Notes: generated from the letters alone by a model not told the origin. DNA of 64,000 nucleotides from Calothrix sp. NIES-4105 (GCF_002368415.1 NZ_AP018290.1:5159614-5223613); one strand, 5' to 3'. Positions 1 through 9,208 are shown, numbered from the stretch's first letter. Numbers and translations are program-made.

Positions 1-1848
1 GCAGTAATGACGGTAACTCTAGCAATCGGTGTTTCCCGAATGGCTCGGCGACATGCAATTGTTCGGAAGTTGCCAGCTGTAGAAACTTTGGGTAGTGCAA
101 CTGTTATTTGCTCTGATAAAACGGGCACTTTGACTGAAAATCAGATGACTGTCCAAGGAATTTATGCGAGTGGGCATCAATATGCTTTGACAGGAGTAGG
201 ATATGCACCATCCGGCGAGATTCTGCGTGATGAAAGACCAGTTAATCTAAATAGTGATAAAGGTTTACAAGAAACTTTATTGGCTGGAATACTTTGTAAC
301 GATTCTCAACTTGAATATAAAGATGATAGATGGGTAGTAATGGGCGACCCTACCGAAGGCGCCTTAATAGCTTCGGCGAACAAAGCTGGATTTAATCAGG
401 CTTCCCTGACTCGTCAGATGCCTCGAATTGACACAATTCCTTTCGAGTCAGACTATCAATACATGGCGACGTTACACAGTACACCAGCAGGCAAAATAAT
501 TTACGTCAAAGGCTCGGTTGAATCAATATTGAAGCGCTGTAGCGGAATGCTCAACAGCGAAGGTCAAAAGCGTCCGATGGATTGTGTAGAGACATTAAAC
601 CAAACTAGTATCGAGCGCGAAGTAAATATCATGGCACGCCAGGGTTTGCGTGTACTAGCACTAGCGAAAAAGAATGTACCTGATAGCCAAAACACTGTAG
701 ACCACCATGATATTGAGAAGGGACTAGTTTTCCTTGGTTTGCAAGGGATGATTGACCCACCGCGCGAAAGTGCTATTAAAGCTGTACATGCTTGTCAACA
801 AGCAGGTATTCAGGTCAAGATGATAACGGGAGACCATGCTGTAACTGCACAAGCAATTGCTCGACGCATGGGCATGGGTAAAAACGGTTCGGTACTCGCA
901 TTTACTGGCGCCGAGTTATCCAAGATGGATAAAACAGAACTGGCGCAGGTGGCAGAGGAAGGTGTAGTATTTGCCCGTGTGGCGCCAGAGCAAAAGCTGC
1001 GTTTAGTTGAAGCATTACAGTCAAAAGGCGAAGTTGTAGCAATGACGGGTGATGGTGTGAATGACGCACCTGCATTGAAACAAGCTGATATCGGTATTGC
1101 AATGGGTGGTGCAGGTACAGAAGTAGCAAAAGAAGCATCAGACATGTTGCTTACCGATGATAACTTTGCCTCAATTGAAGCAGCAATTGAGGAAGGACGG
1201 TCAGTTTATAAAAACCTTCTCAAAGCGATTTGCTTCATTCTCCCTGTAAATGGTGGGGAGTCGATGACAGTATTACTTAGTACCTTGTTAGCAAGAGACT
1301 TACCTATCCTGTCTTTACAAATATTGTGGCTGAACATATTAAACTCCATCACAATGACTGTACCTTTGGCATTTGAACCCAAGGCAGCAAACGTGATGAA
1401 GCAGGCGCCGAGAAATCCAAACGAGCCAATTCTTTCAGGCAGCCGAATTAAGCGAATTCTACTAATATCCCTGTTCAACTGGATTGTAATATTTGGTGTA
1501 TTTGAATACTTCCGCGCGACAACAGGTAATTTGGCTTTAGCACGGACAATGGCTATTAACTCACTCATTGCCGGACGGATTTTCTACATGCTCAGTATCA
1601 GCCAATTAATTCCTAATTTAATCGCCAAGATGGACGGAACCATCGAAGAAAACGTAGATATTCCCGCAATTGGATTTGGAATCATTGGAGCAATATTACT
1701 ACAAATCGTCTTCGCCCATGTGCCATTAATTAACCAAGTCTTTGAAACGGCGCCTCTCAGTTTCCAACAATGGTTATTATGCTTAGGAATTGGTTCACCA
1801 ATGATTTTATGGGCAGCCCTAGCTAACAAGATTGACCCTCCAAATTAA
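1..1848 (+). CDS. Cation-transporting P-type ATPase, C-terminal part (cut by window edge)
   Basis: The reading frame is open from base 1, so the first codons and the N-terminal transport domains lie outside the window. Visible parts are the phosphorylation motif DKTGTLTEN (Asp codon at 115), a nucleotide-binding domain, the hinge motif TGDGVNDAP (about 1046-1075) and a C-terminal membrane domain of several helices ending in hydrophobic segments. This is the plan of P2-type ATPases, which pump cations across the plasma membrane using a phospho-aspartate intermediate. The membrane segment reads [17 protein letters not shown], lacking the Asp of the calcium-pump TDG motif, so calcium is not assured; Na+, K+ or another cation is possible. 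A hairpin terminator follows the stop. Confidence 0.93.
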   Translation, partial: AVMTVTLAIGVSRMARRHAIVRKLPAVETLGSATVICSDKTGTLTENQMTVQGIYASGHQYALTGVGYAPSGEILRDERPVNLNSDKGLQETLLAGILCNDSQLEYKDDRWVVMGDPTEGALIASANKAGFNQASLTRQMPRIDTIPFESDYQYMATLHSTPAGKIIYVKGSVESILKRCSGMLNSEGQKRPMDCVETLNQTSIEREVNIMARQGLRVLALAKKNVPDSQNTVDHHDIEKGLVFLGLQGMIDPPRESAIKAVHACQQAGIQVKMITGDHAVTAQAIARRMGMGKNGSVLAFTGAELSKMDKTELAQVAEEGVVFARVAPEQKLRLVEALQSKGEVVAMTGDGVNDAPALKQADIGIAMGGAGTEVAKEASDMLLTDDNFASIEAAIEEGRSVYKNLLKAICFILPVNGGESMTVLLSTLLARDLPILSLQILWLNILNSITMTVPLAFEPKAANVMKQAPRNPNEPILSGSRIKRILLISLFNWIVIFGVFEYFRATTGNLALARTMAINSLIAGRIFYMLSISQLIPNLIAKMDGTIEENVDIPAIGFGIIGAILLQIVFAHVPLINQVFETAPLSFQQWLLCLGIGSPMILWAALANKIDPPN

Positions 1849-1874
1849 ATCACTTCTCATATTTTGCCTCTAGA

Positions 1875-1905
1875 AACCCGACTTATGTAAGTAGTCGGGT
1901 TTTTA
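1875..1905 (+). terminator. Rho-independent terminator after the P-type ATPase
   Basis: Inverted repeat ACCCGACT / AGTCGGGT with a 9-base loop, followed by a short T run. It lies 27 bases after the stop codon. Confidence 0.75.
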
Positions 1906-1922
1906 ATGCTTGATGTTATTCT

Positions 1923-2126
1923 TCATTCAAAATCATGCTTATCCTTGTCTTTATCTTTATTTTTTAGCCCCAGTATCAAAGGTGTCACAGCCGTAATCAA
2001 AACTGGGAGTAAAGTAAGGTAGTCATAAGGTGTTGGTGGCTGTTGTAAAGTTGGAACATTGGCTGTGGGTGGCAGACCAATTTGAGTTCCAGTGGACTGT
2101 GATTGTTCTCTAATGTTGAGTATCAT
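1923..2126 (-). CDS. Small single-helix membrane protein, unknown function
   Basis: A 67-residue reading frame. The N-terminal half is polar and proline/threonine-rich. One hydrophobic segment (about residues 37-54, LTLLPVLITAVTPLILGL) is followed by a highly charged tail of Lys-Asp repeats (KNKDKDKDKHDFE). This is the layout of a one-pass inner-membrane protein with a charged cytoplasmic tail. I do not recognise a family. It is convergent with the preceding ATPase gene. The main doubt is its small size. Confidence 0.42.
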   Translation of the reverse strand: MILNIREQSQSTGTQIGLPPTANVPTLQQPPTPYDYLTLLPVLITAVTPLILGLKNKDKDKDKHDFE

Positions 2127-2471
2127 AGTGTTGAATCCTTTAAATTCATAACAGATTTGCCAGCATCGACTCCATCGATGCTAGTAATGGGTGGTTTGAC
2201 GCACACCCAGAAGTAACTGCTAAACTACTGGGTTGCTCTTTATAACAGTGAGTTTGAATATGAAATTGGTTTTTGACGAGTGATTAGTATTATCTCTCCT
2301 TCATTACTATATATAGGTAATACTGATACTTCATTCGTTTTTACACTGAAGTTGTTGAGGCTTTTTTATCTTATTACCAGTATTTTTACGGTTGACATTT
2401 AGAAGCTTTAAAAGCAACCGAATATACAGCTTTTATCTACGTAAGTACATAATATCAAAGAAGTAATTTGT
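2127..2471. other. Intergenic region upstream of the ABC importer
   Basis: AT-rich, 345 bases, with no supportable gene. It holds a perfect 8-bp hairpin (AGCATCGA / TCGATGCT, 2162-2182) about 290 bases before the permease start. I looked for a cobalamin-riboswitch core and did not see one. Transcription of the importer must start somewhere here, but I cannot place a promoter. Confidence 0.4.
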
Positions 2472-3497
2472 ATGAAAATACTGCCAAAGCATTTGGGGAA
2501 CCAAATTAATAGGATAACGCAACGTCGCGTTTTATTTGCAATTATAATTTTGCTTTTAGGACTTATATCAACGCTACTGTTATCGCTATCTCAAGGTGCC
2601 GTTCCCCTCAGCTTCAATGAGATGTTACAAGCGCTACTTCACCGAGGCGATCCACTCAAACAAACTATACTTTGGGATTTACGTATTCCGCGTATTTTCG
2701 CAGCGATGGTAGTTGGCGCCGCATTAGGAATGTCAGGTGCCTTATTACAGGGGATGTTACGTAATAGTTTGGCAGACCCTTTTATTTTAGGAATTTCCGC
2801 AGGCGCCGGACTAGTGGTAATTGTGATGGTAGTATTACAAGTCTTTCAAGCTTGGATACCCTTAGCAGCTTGGATAGGCGCCATAATTACAACTGCGATA
2901 GTAATATTTCTTGGTCGTTCAGGTAGTAAACTCTCAGTCGAACGATTAATTTTGGGTGGTGTTGCAGTAAGTTCGTTGTTTGGTGCAGTCCAAAGCACTT
3001 TACTTCTACTTGCAGAAGACGGTCAAATTCAACAAGCCTTAAATTGGTTAATTGGAAGCTTAAACGGAAGAGGTTGGCGAGAAGTAAACGCAGCAGCACC
3101 ATATATAATTATTGCCTTAATTGCAGGATGGCTACTCGCGCGTCCTTTAAATTTATTAGCTTTAGGAGATGACTTAGCGGTAGGTTTAGGAGTTAACCTC
3201 GGACGGTCGCGTATACTAATAGCAGGTGTAGCAACACTTTTGGCTGCTGGTGCAGTTAGTGTCAGCGGACTAGTTGGTTTTATCGGTTTAGTAGTTCCCC
3301 ACGGAGTCCGCTTACTAGTAGGGAACGACCACCGTATTTTACTACCACTATCTGCCCTTGGCGGCGCCTGGTTATTAATGTTCTCCGATTTACTCTCAAG
3401 ACTTGGTTCTGTAGAATTACCAGTAGGTTCAGTGACAGCACTTCTAGGTTCACCCTTATTTATTTGGTTACTATATCAACGTAAAACCGAAATGTAA
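2472..3497 (+). CDS. FecCD-family ABC importer permease
   Basis: A 341-residue, very hydrophobic protein with about nine to ten predicted helices, the normal size for BtuC/FecD/FhuB-type permeases. Family hallmarks are the early LWDLRIPRIFAAMVVGAALG segment, the GxxLQGMLRNSLADPFILGISAGA coupling region, and the late GLVGFIGLVVPHGVRLL motif that contacts the ATPase. These permeases import iron-siderophores, haem or cobalamin through the inner membrane, working with a FecE/BtuD ATPase and a lipoprotein receptor, both encoded downstream. The stop codon TAA directly abuts a palindromic repeat (GGTGGGCACTGCCCAC). The exact substrate cannot be read from the sequence. Confidence 0.92.
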   Translation: MKILPKHLGNQINRITQRRVLFAIIILLLGLISTLLLSLSQGAVPLSFNEMLQALLHRGDPLKQTILWDLRIPRIFAAMVVGAALGMSGALLQGMLRNSLADPFILGISAGAGLVVIVMVVLQVFQAWIPLAAWIGAIITTAIVIFLGRSGSKLSVERLILGGVAVSSLFGAVQSTLLLLAEDGQIQQALNWLIGSLNGRGWREVNAAAPYIIIALIAGWLLARPLNLLALGDDLAVGLGVNLGRSRILIAGVATLLAAGAVSVSGLVGFIGLVVPHGVRLLVGNDHRILLPLSALGGAWLLMFSDLLSRLGSVELPVGSVTALLGSPLFIWLLYQRKTEM

Positions 3498-3513
3498 GGT
3501 GGGCACTGCCCAC
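3497..3513. repeat. Short palindromic repeat GGTGGGCAnTGCCCAC(C), copy 1
   Basis: Palindrome starting one base after the permease stop. A second copy sits at 30704-30720, overlapping the end of a GST gene. Confidence 0.6.
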
Positions 3514-3557
3514 TCTACAACTACAACTAACAAACTTCTAACTCCTAACTTAAATAA

Positions 3558-3782
3558 ATGCCTTTAGAAATCCAAAACTTAAGTGGTGGCTATACTACAA
3601 TACCCATCATCAAAGACGTAAACCTAGACCTCAAAACTGGGGAATGGCTAAGTTTAGTCGGCGCCAACGGTTCAGGTAAATCAACCTTTTTAAAATTACT
3701 GAGTCGAATTTTATCTCCGTTACAAGGTGCCGTATTACTAGATGGCAAAGTAATTCACTCACAACCTCACCTAGTTTTATAG
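3558..3782 (+). pseudogene. Truncated first copy of the ABC importer ATPase gene
   Basis: The first 70 codons match the intact ATPase gene at 5175 with only two amino-acid differences (Ile/Val at 15, Val/Ile at 21), including Walker A GANGSGKST. At the DNA level I count roughly two dozen differences over about 215 bases, nearly all at third positions. Similarity stops abruptly after the codons for HSQP (about 3772), and the frame ends four codons later. The product would lack the signature motif and Walker B and cannot work as an ATPase. It lies directly downstream of the permease, where a functional ATPase gene would be expected. Confidence 0.88.
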
Positions 3783-4359
3783 CTTGATTTTTTATAAAGT
3801 CTCCCCGGTAACTTTTATTAATATTGCCGAAGAATCAGTTCTATTAATCGACTACTTTTTTCAACAAATCTTTAATCATAAGGAGAACAATAACGCTCAA
3901 GGTTTTACCTTTATTAGCAATCAAAATAGCCAGAGTAAGAACATTAATGGCGTGACATTTTTTAAAATAGTCATAACCATACGAGTTCTGCAAACTTTAG
4001 CGCCTGTAGCTATAGTAACTCGCTACTGGTCTATGTCCGACGTTATAGTGGTAAATATTATCACAGATACACGTAGAGACGCAATTAATTGCGTCTCTCA
4101 CAGAGATGCGTGGGAAGAGAGGTTTAAAATAGGTGCCTACGTCCCAAATAGACGGAAATTATTGCTATTTTTTCCAGTATATTGCTTAATGCTGTGATTT
4201 TGCGCTTTTTAGAAGCAATTAAGTGGATAAAGGTCAAGTACGTTTGTATAGGTAAATAAAGTGTCTTATACTCTATTTGCCATGCCCTGTAAGAAACGTA
4301 GTATAAGCAAAAGCCATCAATCTGGCAAAAGTTAATCTAGATAAGCTATCTTTAAAACA
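3783..4359. other. Non-coding stretch between ATPase fragment and toxin-antitoxin pair
   Basis: A 137-codon open frame (3784-4197) runs here. Its product has no recognisable features and part of it is translated repeat, so I do not call it a gene. The region contains a GTAGAGACGC palindrome (4073-4099). It probably came in when the first ATPase copy was broken. Confidence 0.45.
4073..4099. repeat. GTAGAGACGC palindromic repeat, copy 1
   Basis: Near-perfect palindrome GTAGAGACGCAATT / AATTGCGTCTCTC. Further copies lie at 23468, 27541 (degenerate), 54170 and 56970, the last inside a coding sequence. Confidence 0.8.
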
Positions 4360-4635
4360 TTGGACATTCGCTTTTACATTGATCCACAAACCGATCTACC
4401 TCACATCTATAACCACAATGTTTATGAGGACGAAGTAGAAGATATACTTACTAGACCAGGGGAAGACTCTCCTGGTCGAGATGGTTCGAGAGTAGCTATT
4501 GGTCAAACTCAAGCAGGTCGATATTTACGTGTAATTTACGTACCAGACCCAGAACCAAATAGCGTTTTTGTAGTTACAGCATACGAGTTAAAGGGTAAAC
4601 CTTTAGCCGCTTATCGGCGTCGCAGACGTAAATAG
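4360..4635 (+). CDS. DUF4258/BrnT-like small toxin candidate
   Basis: A 91-residue basic protein starting with TTG. The core GRYLRVIYVPDPEPNSVFVV then TAYELKGKPLAAYRRRRRK resembles the beta strands and Arg-rich C-terminus of DUF4258/BrnT-type proteins, which are RelE-fold RNase toxins in characterised cases. It is followed nine bases later by a small acidic protein gene, the toxin-first order seen in brnTA operons. The family assignment is from memory of the motif and moderately sure; RNase activity is inference. The pair sits between the broken and intact ATPase copies. Confidence 0.6.
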   Translation: MDIRFYIDPQTDLPHIYNHNVYEDEVEDILTRPGEDSPGRDGSRVAIGQTQAGRYLRVIYVPDPEPNSVFVVTAYELKGKPLAAYRRRRRK

Positions 4636-4644
4636 GAGATATTT

Positions 4645-4851
4645 ATGAATAAAAACCAGTTTCCAGTCGGTTGGGATGAGCAAAGAGTCCGTAAAGTTAT
4701 TGCTCATTATGAAGGACAAACAGAAGAAGAGGCGACCTTAGAAGATGAAGCAGCTTTGGAAGACCAAACCGAAACAATTATGGAGGTACCTAGCGAGTTA
4801 GTGCCCGTTTTTAGGGAACTGATAGCCAAGCATTTGGCATCTAAATCATAA
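4645..4851 (+). CDS. Acidic partner of the upstream toxin-like gene (putative antitoxin)
   Basis: A 68-residue acidic protein with a Shine-Dalgarno-like GGAGAT seven bases before ATG. The N-terminal GWDEQRVRKVIAHYE helix is followed by a glutamate/alanine-rich stretch and a C-terminal ELVPVFRELIAKH helix. Proteins of this type commonly follow DUF4258-like genes in cyanobacteria, so the likely role is to neutralise the toxin and repress the operon. No classical DNA-binding fold is obvious. Translation is probably coupled to the upstream gene, given the nine-base gap. Confidence 0.6.
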   Translation: MNKNQFPVGWDEQRVRKVIAHYEGQTEEEATLEDEAALEDQTETIMEVPSELVPVFRELIAKHLASKS

Positions 4852-5174
4852 TCAACTAATTTTAGAGGCTGTTAGTAATGCTTTACGGAACATAATCTCT
4901 CGTTTGAATTTGGGTAATAGTTGTAACGTAACGCTTTAGATTTTTATATTCAACATAACAGCCTATTTCATTTGAATCTGAGACTTGAGCCAAACCAAAT
5001 AAAAATTATGTGACTTATTCATTAATCAGATTAAGAAAGTTGCTAAATGTACATTCATGTGAAATGAAGCTAGTGGTATAAGCGTATAAAAAAGTGGTTA
5101 TAAAGCATACGAAAACATCCTAAAATTTACGATTATCACAACCATTAAGTATAAAATTATCAGAAACTAAATAG
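4852..5174. other. Intergenic region before the intact ATPase gene
   Basis: AT-rich, 323 bases. I see no gene, strong hairpin or repeat. The sequence just before the ATG (AAATAG-ATG) resembles that before the truncated copy (AAATAA-ATG), so the duplicated block starts at or just before the start codon. Confidence 0.35.
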
Positions 5175-5951
5175 ATGCCTTTAGAAATTCAAAACTTAAG
5201 CGGTGGATATACAACAGTACCCATCATCAAAGACATAAACCTAGACCTAAAAACCGGAGAATGGTTGAGTTTAGTCGGCGCCAACGGTTCTGGTAAATCA
5301 ACCTTTCTAAAATTACTAAGTAGAATATTATCACCCCTACAAGGCGCCGTCTTACTGGATGGCAAAGTTATTCACTCTCAACCTCCAAACATAGTAGCTC
5401 AACAGCTAGCATTACTACCCCAACAGCAAACAGTTCCCACAGGTTTAAGCGTTCGTCAACTAGTCAGCTTAGGACGAACACCCCATCAACCTTGGTGGCA
5501 ATGGGAACTAAGTGGAGAAGATAAACAAAAAGTAGAAAGCGCTATCCAAAAAACACGCTTAGAAAACTTAAGCAATAGACCAGTAGAAAATCTATCAGGT
5601 GGAGAAAGACAGCGCGCGTTTTTAGCATTAGCATTAGCGCAAGAGCCAAAAGTCTTACTACTCGATGAACCAACCACCTATTTAGATATTAATTATCAAC
5701 TCCAACTATTAGAATTACTCAAAGAACTAAATCAACAGCAGCAATTAACCATCGTTACAGTTTTACACGAATTAAACCTTGCAGCCAGATATAGTGACCG
5801 TATAGCATTATTTAATCAAGGAAACCTTTGGGATGTTGGTACACCAGCAAATGTATTAACACCCAAAGCAATAAGTCAAGTATTTGGCGTTGAAGCTTTG
5901 ATTATTGATACTCCTGTCGGTATACAAGTTTGTGCTGTCTCTTCTTTGTAA
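5175..5951 (+). CDS. ABC importer ATPase (FecE/BtuD/HmuV type)
   Basis: 258 residues, the normal length for siderophore/cobalamin importer ATPases. Walker A GANGSGKST (residues 35-43), Q-loop LLPQQQ, signature LSGGERQR (about 138), Walker B LLLDEPTTYLD (about 157) and the switch His in TVLHELN are all present, so the enzyme should be active. It powers the permease at 2472 and is followed 50 bases later by the substrate-binding lipoprotein gene. A truncated near-identical copy lies at 3558. Confidence 0.93.
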   Translation: MPLEIQNLSGGYTTVPIIKDINLDLKTGEWLSLVGANGSGKSTFLKLLSRILSPLQGAVLLDGKVIHSQPPNIVAQQLALLPQQQTVPTGLSVRQLVSLGRTPHQPWWQWELSGEDKQKVESAIQKTRLENLSNRPVENLSGGERQRAFLALALAQEPKVLLLDEPTTYLDINYQLQLLELLKELNQQQQLTIVTVLHELNLAARYSDRIALFNQGNLWDVGTPANVLTPKAISQVFGVEALIIDTPVGIQVCAVSSL

Positions 5952-6001
5952 ATTTCACTACATTTTTTCTCTGTTATCTCTGTGTCTCTGTGGTAACTAA
6001 A

Positions 6002-6862
6002 ATGAAAAAGCTACTTATTTACACGCTTCCATTATTCTTAACAATAAACCTATCAGCTTGTACAAACAATCCTCAATCACAAATTACCCAACCAACTCAA
6101 AAATCGCAACGAGTAGTAACACTAACACCCTTAGCAGCAGACATAATATACAACCTAGACAAAACCAAACTTATAGGTATATCAAACAGTAGATATACAG
6201 ATACAGTTGCCAAATCAAAGTTTAGTAACCTTCCCAGAGTTGGAAAAAATACAGCCATAAATATAGAAAAAATAGTAGCATTGAAACCAGATTTAGTAGT
6301 CGGCGCTGAAGGATTCCACGATAAAATCATTACCAAGCTTCAAGAGCTAAAAATACCCACCCTTGTAGGAAATATCAGCAGTTGGCAAGATTTAGAGGAT
6401 AGCACAAAACAAATCGCACAACAAATAGGCGCCGACCCAAAACCAATACTAGATAAATACCAATCTTACACTATCAATATTCCAAACAACGGCAAAACAG
6501 TTTTAGTATTACTTAGGGCACAACCAACATCATCACCAAATAAAAACAGTTGGGCAGGAAACTTGCTAGAAAAATTCAAATATAAAAACTTAGCAGCAGA
6601 ATTACAAGGTAAAAGCCGCATTAAAGGATATATAACAATTTCACAGGAGAAAATACTTGAAGCAAACCCCGAAAAGCTTTTTATTATAGAGTCAGCAAAC
6701 TTAAACCCCAATGATTTTAAACAACTACCTTACTGGAGTAAATTAAAAGCTGTACAAAACAATCAAGTATATGTATTTCATCACGATGGACTAATTACAC
6801 CTACAAGTATAGACACTCTAGAAGATGTAACAAAACAATTACGTGAAGTAGGCACCAAATAA
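6002..6862 (+). CDS. Substrate-binding lipoprotein of the Fe/cobalamin-type importer
   Basis: 286 residues from the ATG at 6002; an upstream in-frame start at 5930 would read through a short repeat and hide the signal peptide. Residues 1-19 form a lipoprotein signal with lipobox LSAC (Cys20). The mature part has the TroA/BtuF-like two-lobe plan: RVVTLTPLAADIIYNL at the start, then GISNSRYT, LKPDLVVGAEG, and a late QVYVFHHDG. It should capture the metal-chelate or cobalamin outside the membrane and pass it to the FecCD permease. The spacer before it contains a CTCTGTGTCTCTGTGG repeat common in this window. Confidence 0.9.
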   Translation: MKKLLIYTLPLFLTINLSACTNNPQSQITQPTQKSQRVVTLTPLAADIIYNLDKTKLIGISNSRYTDTVAKSKFSNLPRVGKNTAINIEKIVALKPDLVVGAEGFHDKIITKLQELKIPTLVGNISSWQDLEDSTKQIAQQIGADPKPILDKYQSYTINIPNNGKTVLVLLRAQPTSSPNKNSWAGNLLEKFKYKNLAAELQGKSRIKGYITISQEKILEANPEKLFIIESANLNPNDFKQLPYWSKLKAVQNNQVYVFHHDGLITPTSIDTLEDVTKQLREVGTK

Positions 6863-7150
6863 TTTCCTAGAGGATAAAAGGTGAATATTGGCGCTCTACT
6901 CCTACTCCTACTCTTGATTTGTAAACTTCAATACTGGGCAATTTTCAGTTACAGTACGAATTACGTTTTTTGGCACACCATTAGCAGCAGTGCATCTAAT
7001 TTGACACTTGCATAAAAACGTGTCGGCGCCTTATTTTATGGTTCTGAGACAGTTATTGTCTCTGTGCCCTTTGATATTGAGTTACTTGCACTTCGATTTG
7101 TATTATCTGTTTTATATATAATAGTAAATAAAGTATTGTAGGAGAAATTT
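6863..7150. other. Intergenic region, nothing recognised
   Basis: 288 bases between the lipoprotein gene and a toxin-antitoxin remnant. It contains one GGCGCC but no hairpin with a T tail and no gene I can support. Confidence 0.3.
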
Positions 7151-7403
7151 ATGTTGGGTTTAAATAGAATTACATTTAACCCGCGCATTATGGGTGGACA
7201 AGCTTGTATTCGAGGAATGCGAATTCCTAGTCAGCGGTGAACTACTGCCTAGTGTTATTTTATTTAGGTTAGCGAATAAGAATTACAATGCAATTAATGA
7301 ACGTTTGACAGAGGTATTGAGGCAATGTCAGGAAGATTTAGAAGCAGGGTCAATTATTTCTGTAACTAATGAAACGTTTCGGGTTAGGAGATTACCTATA
7401 TAA
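7151..7403 (+). pseudogene. Deletion-fused remnant of a DUF433-DUF5615 toxin-antitoxin pair
   Basis: From ATG 7151 (good GGAG site) the frame reads like the start of a DUF433 antitoxin, with MLGLNRITFNPRIMGG and ACIRGMRIP, then stops at 7240. In a second frame from about 7230 the sequence continues as the C-terminal half of a DUF5615 PIN-like toxin (VSGELLPSVILFRL, INERLTEVLRQCQEDLE, RVRRLPI). An internal deletion has removed the rest of the antitoxin and the toxin's N-terminal catalytic half, and the junction is out of frame. Neither protein can be functional. The family names come from strong motif recall. Confidence 0.82.
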
Positions 7404-7428
7404 AAGACTCAAATAGATTTTATTTATC

Positions 7429-8082
7429 CTACGATTGTATTTGTTTTTGTACCCAACGACGAAATGCTTTAAGTGTTGCATTTCTGCCATCAGTTCTACT
7501 TTGTTCAAGATATTGAGGAATAATTTCAATCAAAGGTAAGTTGGGAAAATTTAAACTTTGCTGAGATTCTACATATGAGTCTGCTTGTAGTAAATTAATT
7601 TGCAATTTTTCTTTATCAAAGCGCCAAAGCTCAGGAACTTTTAATGCTTCATAAATGCTTGTATGAGTTCGTGATGTAACATCTATCTCTAATGCTAAAT
7701 CTGGTGGAGGGTCTTGTCTTAAATCAAGTCTTTTTTTGCCGCGAATCTTAGCTTCATTTTGTATATAAAAGCATTGGTCTGGCTCTATACCTTGAGCCAT
7801 AGACTGTTTTTTAAATGTTGTGGAGCCAAGAGTTCTAAATTCTATATCTAGTTCTTCTAGGAGTGCCTTTACTAAATCACTAATAATTTCTTTATTATCT
7901 TCATGCTCTGGCAACGGCGCCATAATTTCCAACACTCCTTTATCATATGCGATGCGCGCGGCTCGATGTTCACCAAGTTCATCAAGAATGGCTTCAAATT
8001 CTTGCCAGGTAATATCACGCAGCAATACACGTTGCCCAGGTGGGACATCGATACGTTTAACGCTTAAGAGCATAAGTGCCAC
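7429..8082 (-). CDS. Uma2-family (DUF820) putative endonuclease
   Basis: 217 residues. The architecture typical of Uma2/DUF820 is visible: TWQEFEAILDELGEHRAARIAYDKGVLEIMAPLPEHE, then PDQCFYIQNEA, then PPPDLALEIDVTSRT, which carries the PD-(D/E)XK-like acidic residues (Asp/Glu in PPDLALEID). These proteins are very abundant and duplicated in filamentous cyanobacteria; nuclease activity is assumed from fold only, and the biological role is unknown. It stands alone and is convergent with the preceding remnant. An alternative start is the second Met, three codons in. Confidence 0.88.
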   Translation of the reverse strand: MALMLLSVKRIDVPPGQRVLLRDITWQEFEAILDELGEHRAARIAYDKGVLEIMAPLPEHEDNKEIISDLVKALLEELDIEFRTLGSTTFKKQSMAQGIEPDQCFYIQNEAKIRGKKRLDLRQDPPPDLALEIDVTSRTHTSIYEALKVPELWRFDKEKLQINLLQADSYVESQQSLNFPNLPLIEIIPQYLEQSRTDGRNATLKAFRRWVQKQIQS

Positions 8083-8392
8083 TCCTATTTATTAAGCTAT
8101 CTCTAGCTTAATTCGGTTGCATACCTTTTTGCCACAATTTCTAAAGATTATTAAGACTTGCATAAATAGTACTGCTTCATGCTGTGTAACTTAATAAAGT
8201 AATGTTTCGTTTTGTATAGAAGCTAGTTTCAGTAATTACACTTTCCACAATACATTAATTAAAAATGATTAATATTGTCATATTCCATTAAAATGGAATT
8301 ACGCTATTCGCACGGGTATTTTAATCCCATGCAGGTATAAACGAAGCGAGAAGATAATAAATCATCATGTATTTAATAGTACTCAAAGCAAT
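8083..8392. other. Intergenic region
   Basis: 310 bases, AT-rich. One small hairpin (ATTCCAT / ATGGAAT, about 8282-8299). No gene supported. Confidence 0.3.
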
Positions 8393-8590
8393 TTATAAAT
8401 TAATACATAAACGTTGCTGTAAGCGCATTTGAAGTTCATCCGCGCGTTGACGTGCCTTTTCTGAGTTTATTTTGGCGTTTGCTTTACGTGGTGCTTCTTG
8501 CGTTTTAAGTTCACCCGCACGGAAGTCCCAGTAATTTATCTCTTTTGTCAATCTGCCTTTGACAGCTATCATCGTTTTAATGATGAGCAT
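8393..8590 (-). pseudogene. Remnant of the C-terminal part of a large helicase-type protein
   Basis: A 65-codon frame whose KEINYWDFRAGELKTQE and KINSEKARQRADELQMRL resemble a segment found near the C-terminal end of long SNF2-type helicases with DUF3883-like tails in cyanobacteria. The real proteins continue for many residues on both sides; here the similarity is isolated and ends in a stop soon after the Arg-rich helix. I read it as a decayed fragment. The identification rests on memory of this motif and is only moderate. Confidence 0.42.
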
Positions 8591-8623
8591 TTTTAAGGCT
8601 GGCGGATGATGAGATTTTGATTA

Positions 8624-9016
8624 TCAATTGTTACCAAGAATAATTCGGGCATAGTAGCGACGGTATCTACTGAATTCATGTGTCTTTGGGTCGGCTAATA
8701 GTTGTTTATTTGTTAAGCTTTCATTATTGGTTGCCATCCCAACGCTGCCTAACCAACAGTTAATGGTAGAATTCTCTGTGTTTTGAATCGATACTGAAAC
8801 TGTATTGTCCCCAATTGTAGCGTTTACTGCATCTTGGCTGTTACTCCAGATGACAGTGACAGCAGTATCTTTCTGATTCTCAGCACTATTGTGGAGGAAA
8901 ATGGTATACGATTGTCCTGAGTGTAACATACTATAGGTAGCTGTTTCTCCATTGCAAAGTGTGATTTGTTGACACCCATCCCAATTAGTTACGGTTGATT
9001 TTTTATTTGCTACCAT
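8624..9016 (-). CDS. Unknown 130-residue protein with beta-rich core
   Basis: A strong Shine-Dalgarno site (AAGGAG, about eight bases before ATG on the minus strand) supports expression. The protein alternates hydrophobic and Thr/Ser-rich strands (QQITLCNGETATYSML, YTIFLHNSA, TAVTVIWSNS, NTVSVSIQN, STINCWLGSVG), suggesting a compact beta-sandwich. It then ends in an Arg/Tyr-rich segment (EFSRYRRYYARIIL). There is no signal peptide and no recognised catalytic motif. I do not know its family. Confidence 0.6.
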   Translation of the reverse strand: MVANKKSTVTNWDGCQQITLCNGETATYSMLHSGQSYTIFLHNSAENQKDTAVTVIWSNSQDAVNATIGDNTVSVSIQNTENSTINCWLGSVGMATNNESLTNKQLLADPKTHEFSRYRRYYARIILGNN

Positions 9017-9208
9017 TGAACCAACTCCTTTGTAAGGTTTTTGACAAATAACCAGTTGGTTTACTTGTTGTTTGCTTCACCGAACACATACTGCTTTGGA
9101 TGCTATATTTACCCATTGTTTAAGATTGAACTCTTGCAGTTGCTCTTTGTTTCGAGGCTGCATTCAAGCCGATGTCTCTATAATTACTTTGTTTTTCTGC
9201 CTTTGTCA

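Noticed and set aside
2127-2471. Cobalamin riboswitch upstream of the importer
   Set aside because: I saw only a small 8-bp hairpin and none of the conserved core elements expected for that riboswitch.
3784-4197. 137-codon open frame after the truncated ATPase gene
   Set aside because: The translated product has no recognisable domain, and part of it is a translated GTAGAGACGC repeat. No good ribosome site; treated as non-coding.
5930-6001. Upstream in-frame start of the substrate-binding lipoprotein
   Set aside because: It would place 24 residues translated from a CTCTGTG repeat before a normal lipoprotein signal, so the ATG at 6002 is preferred.
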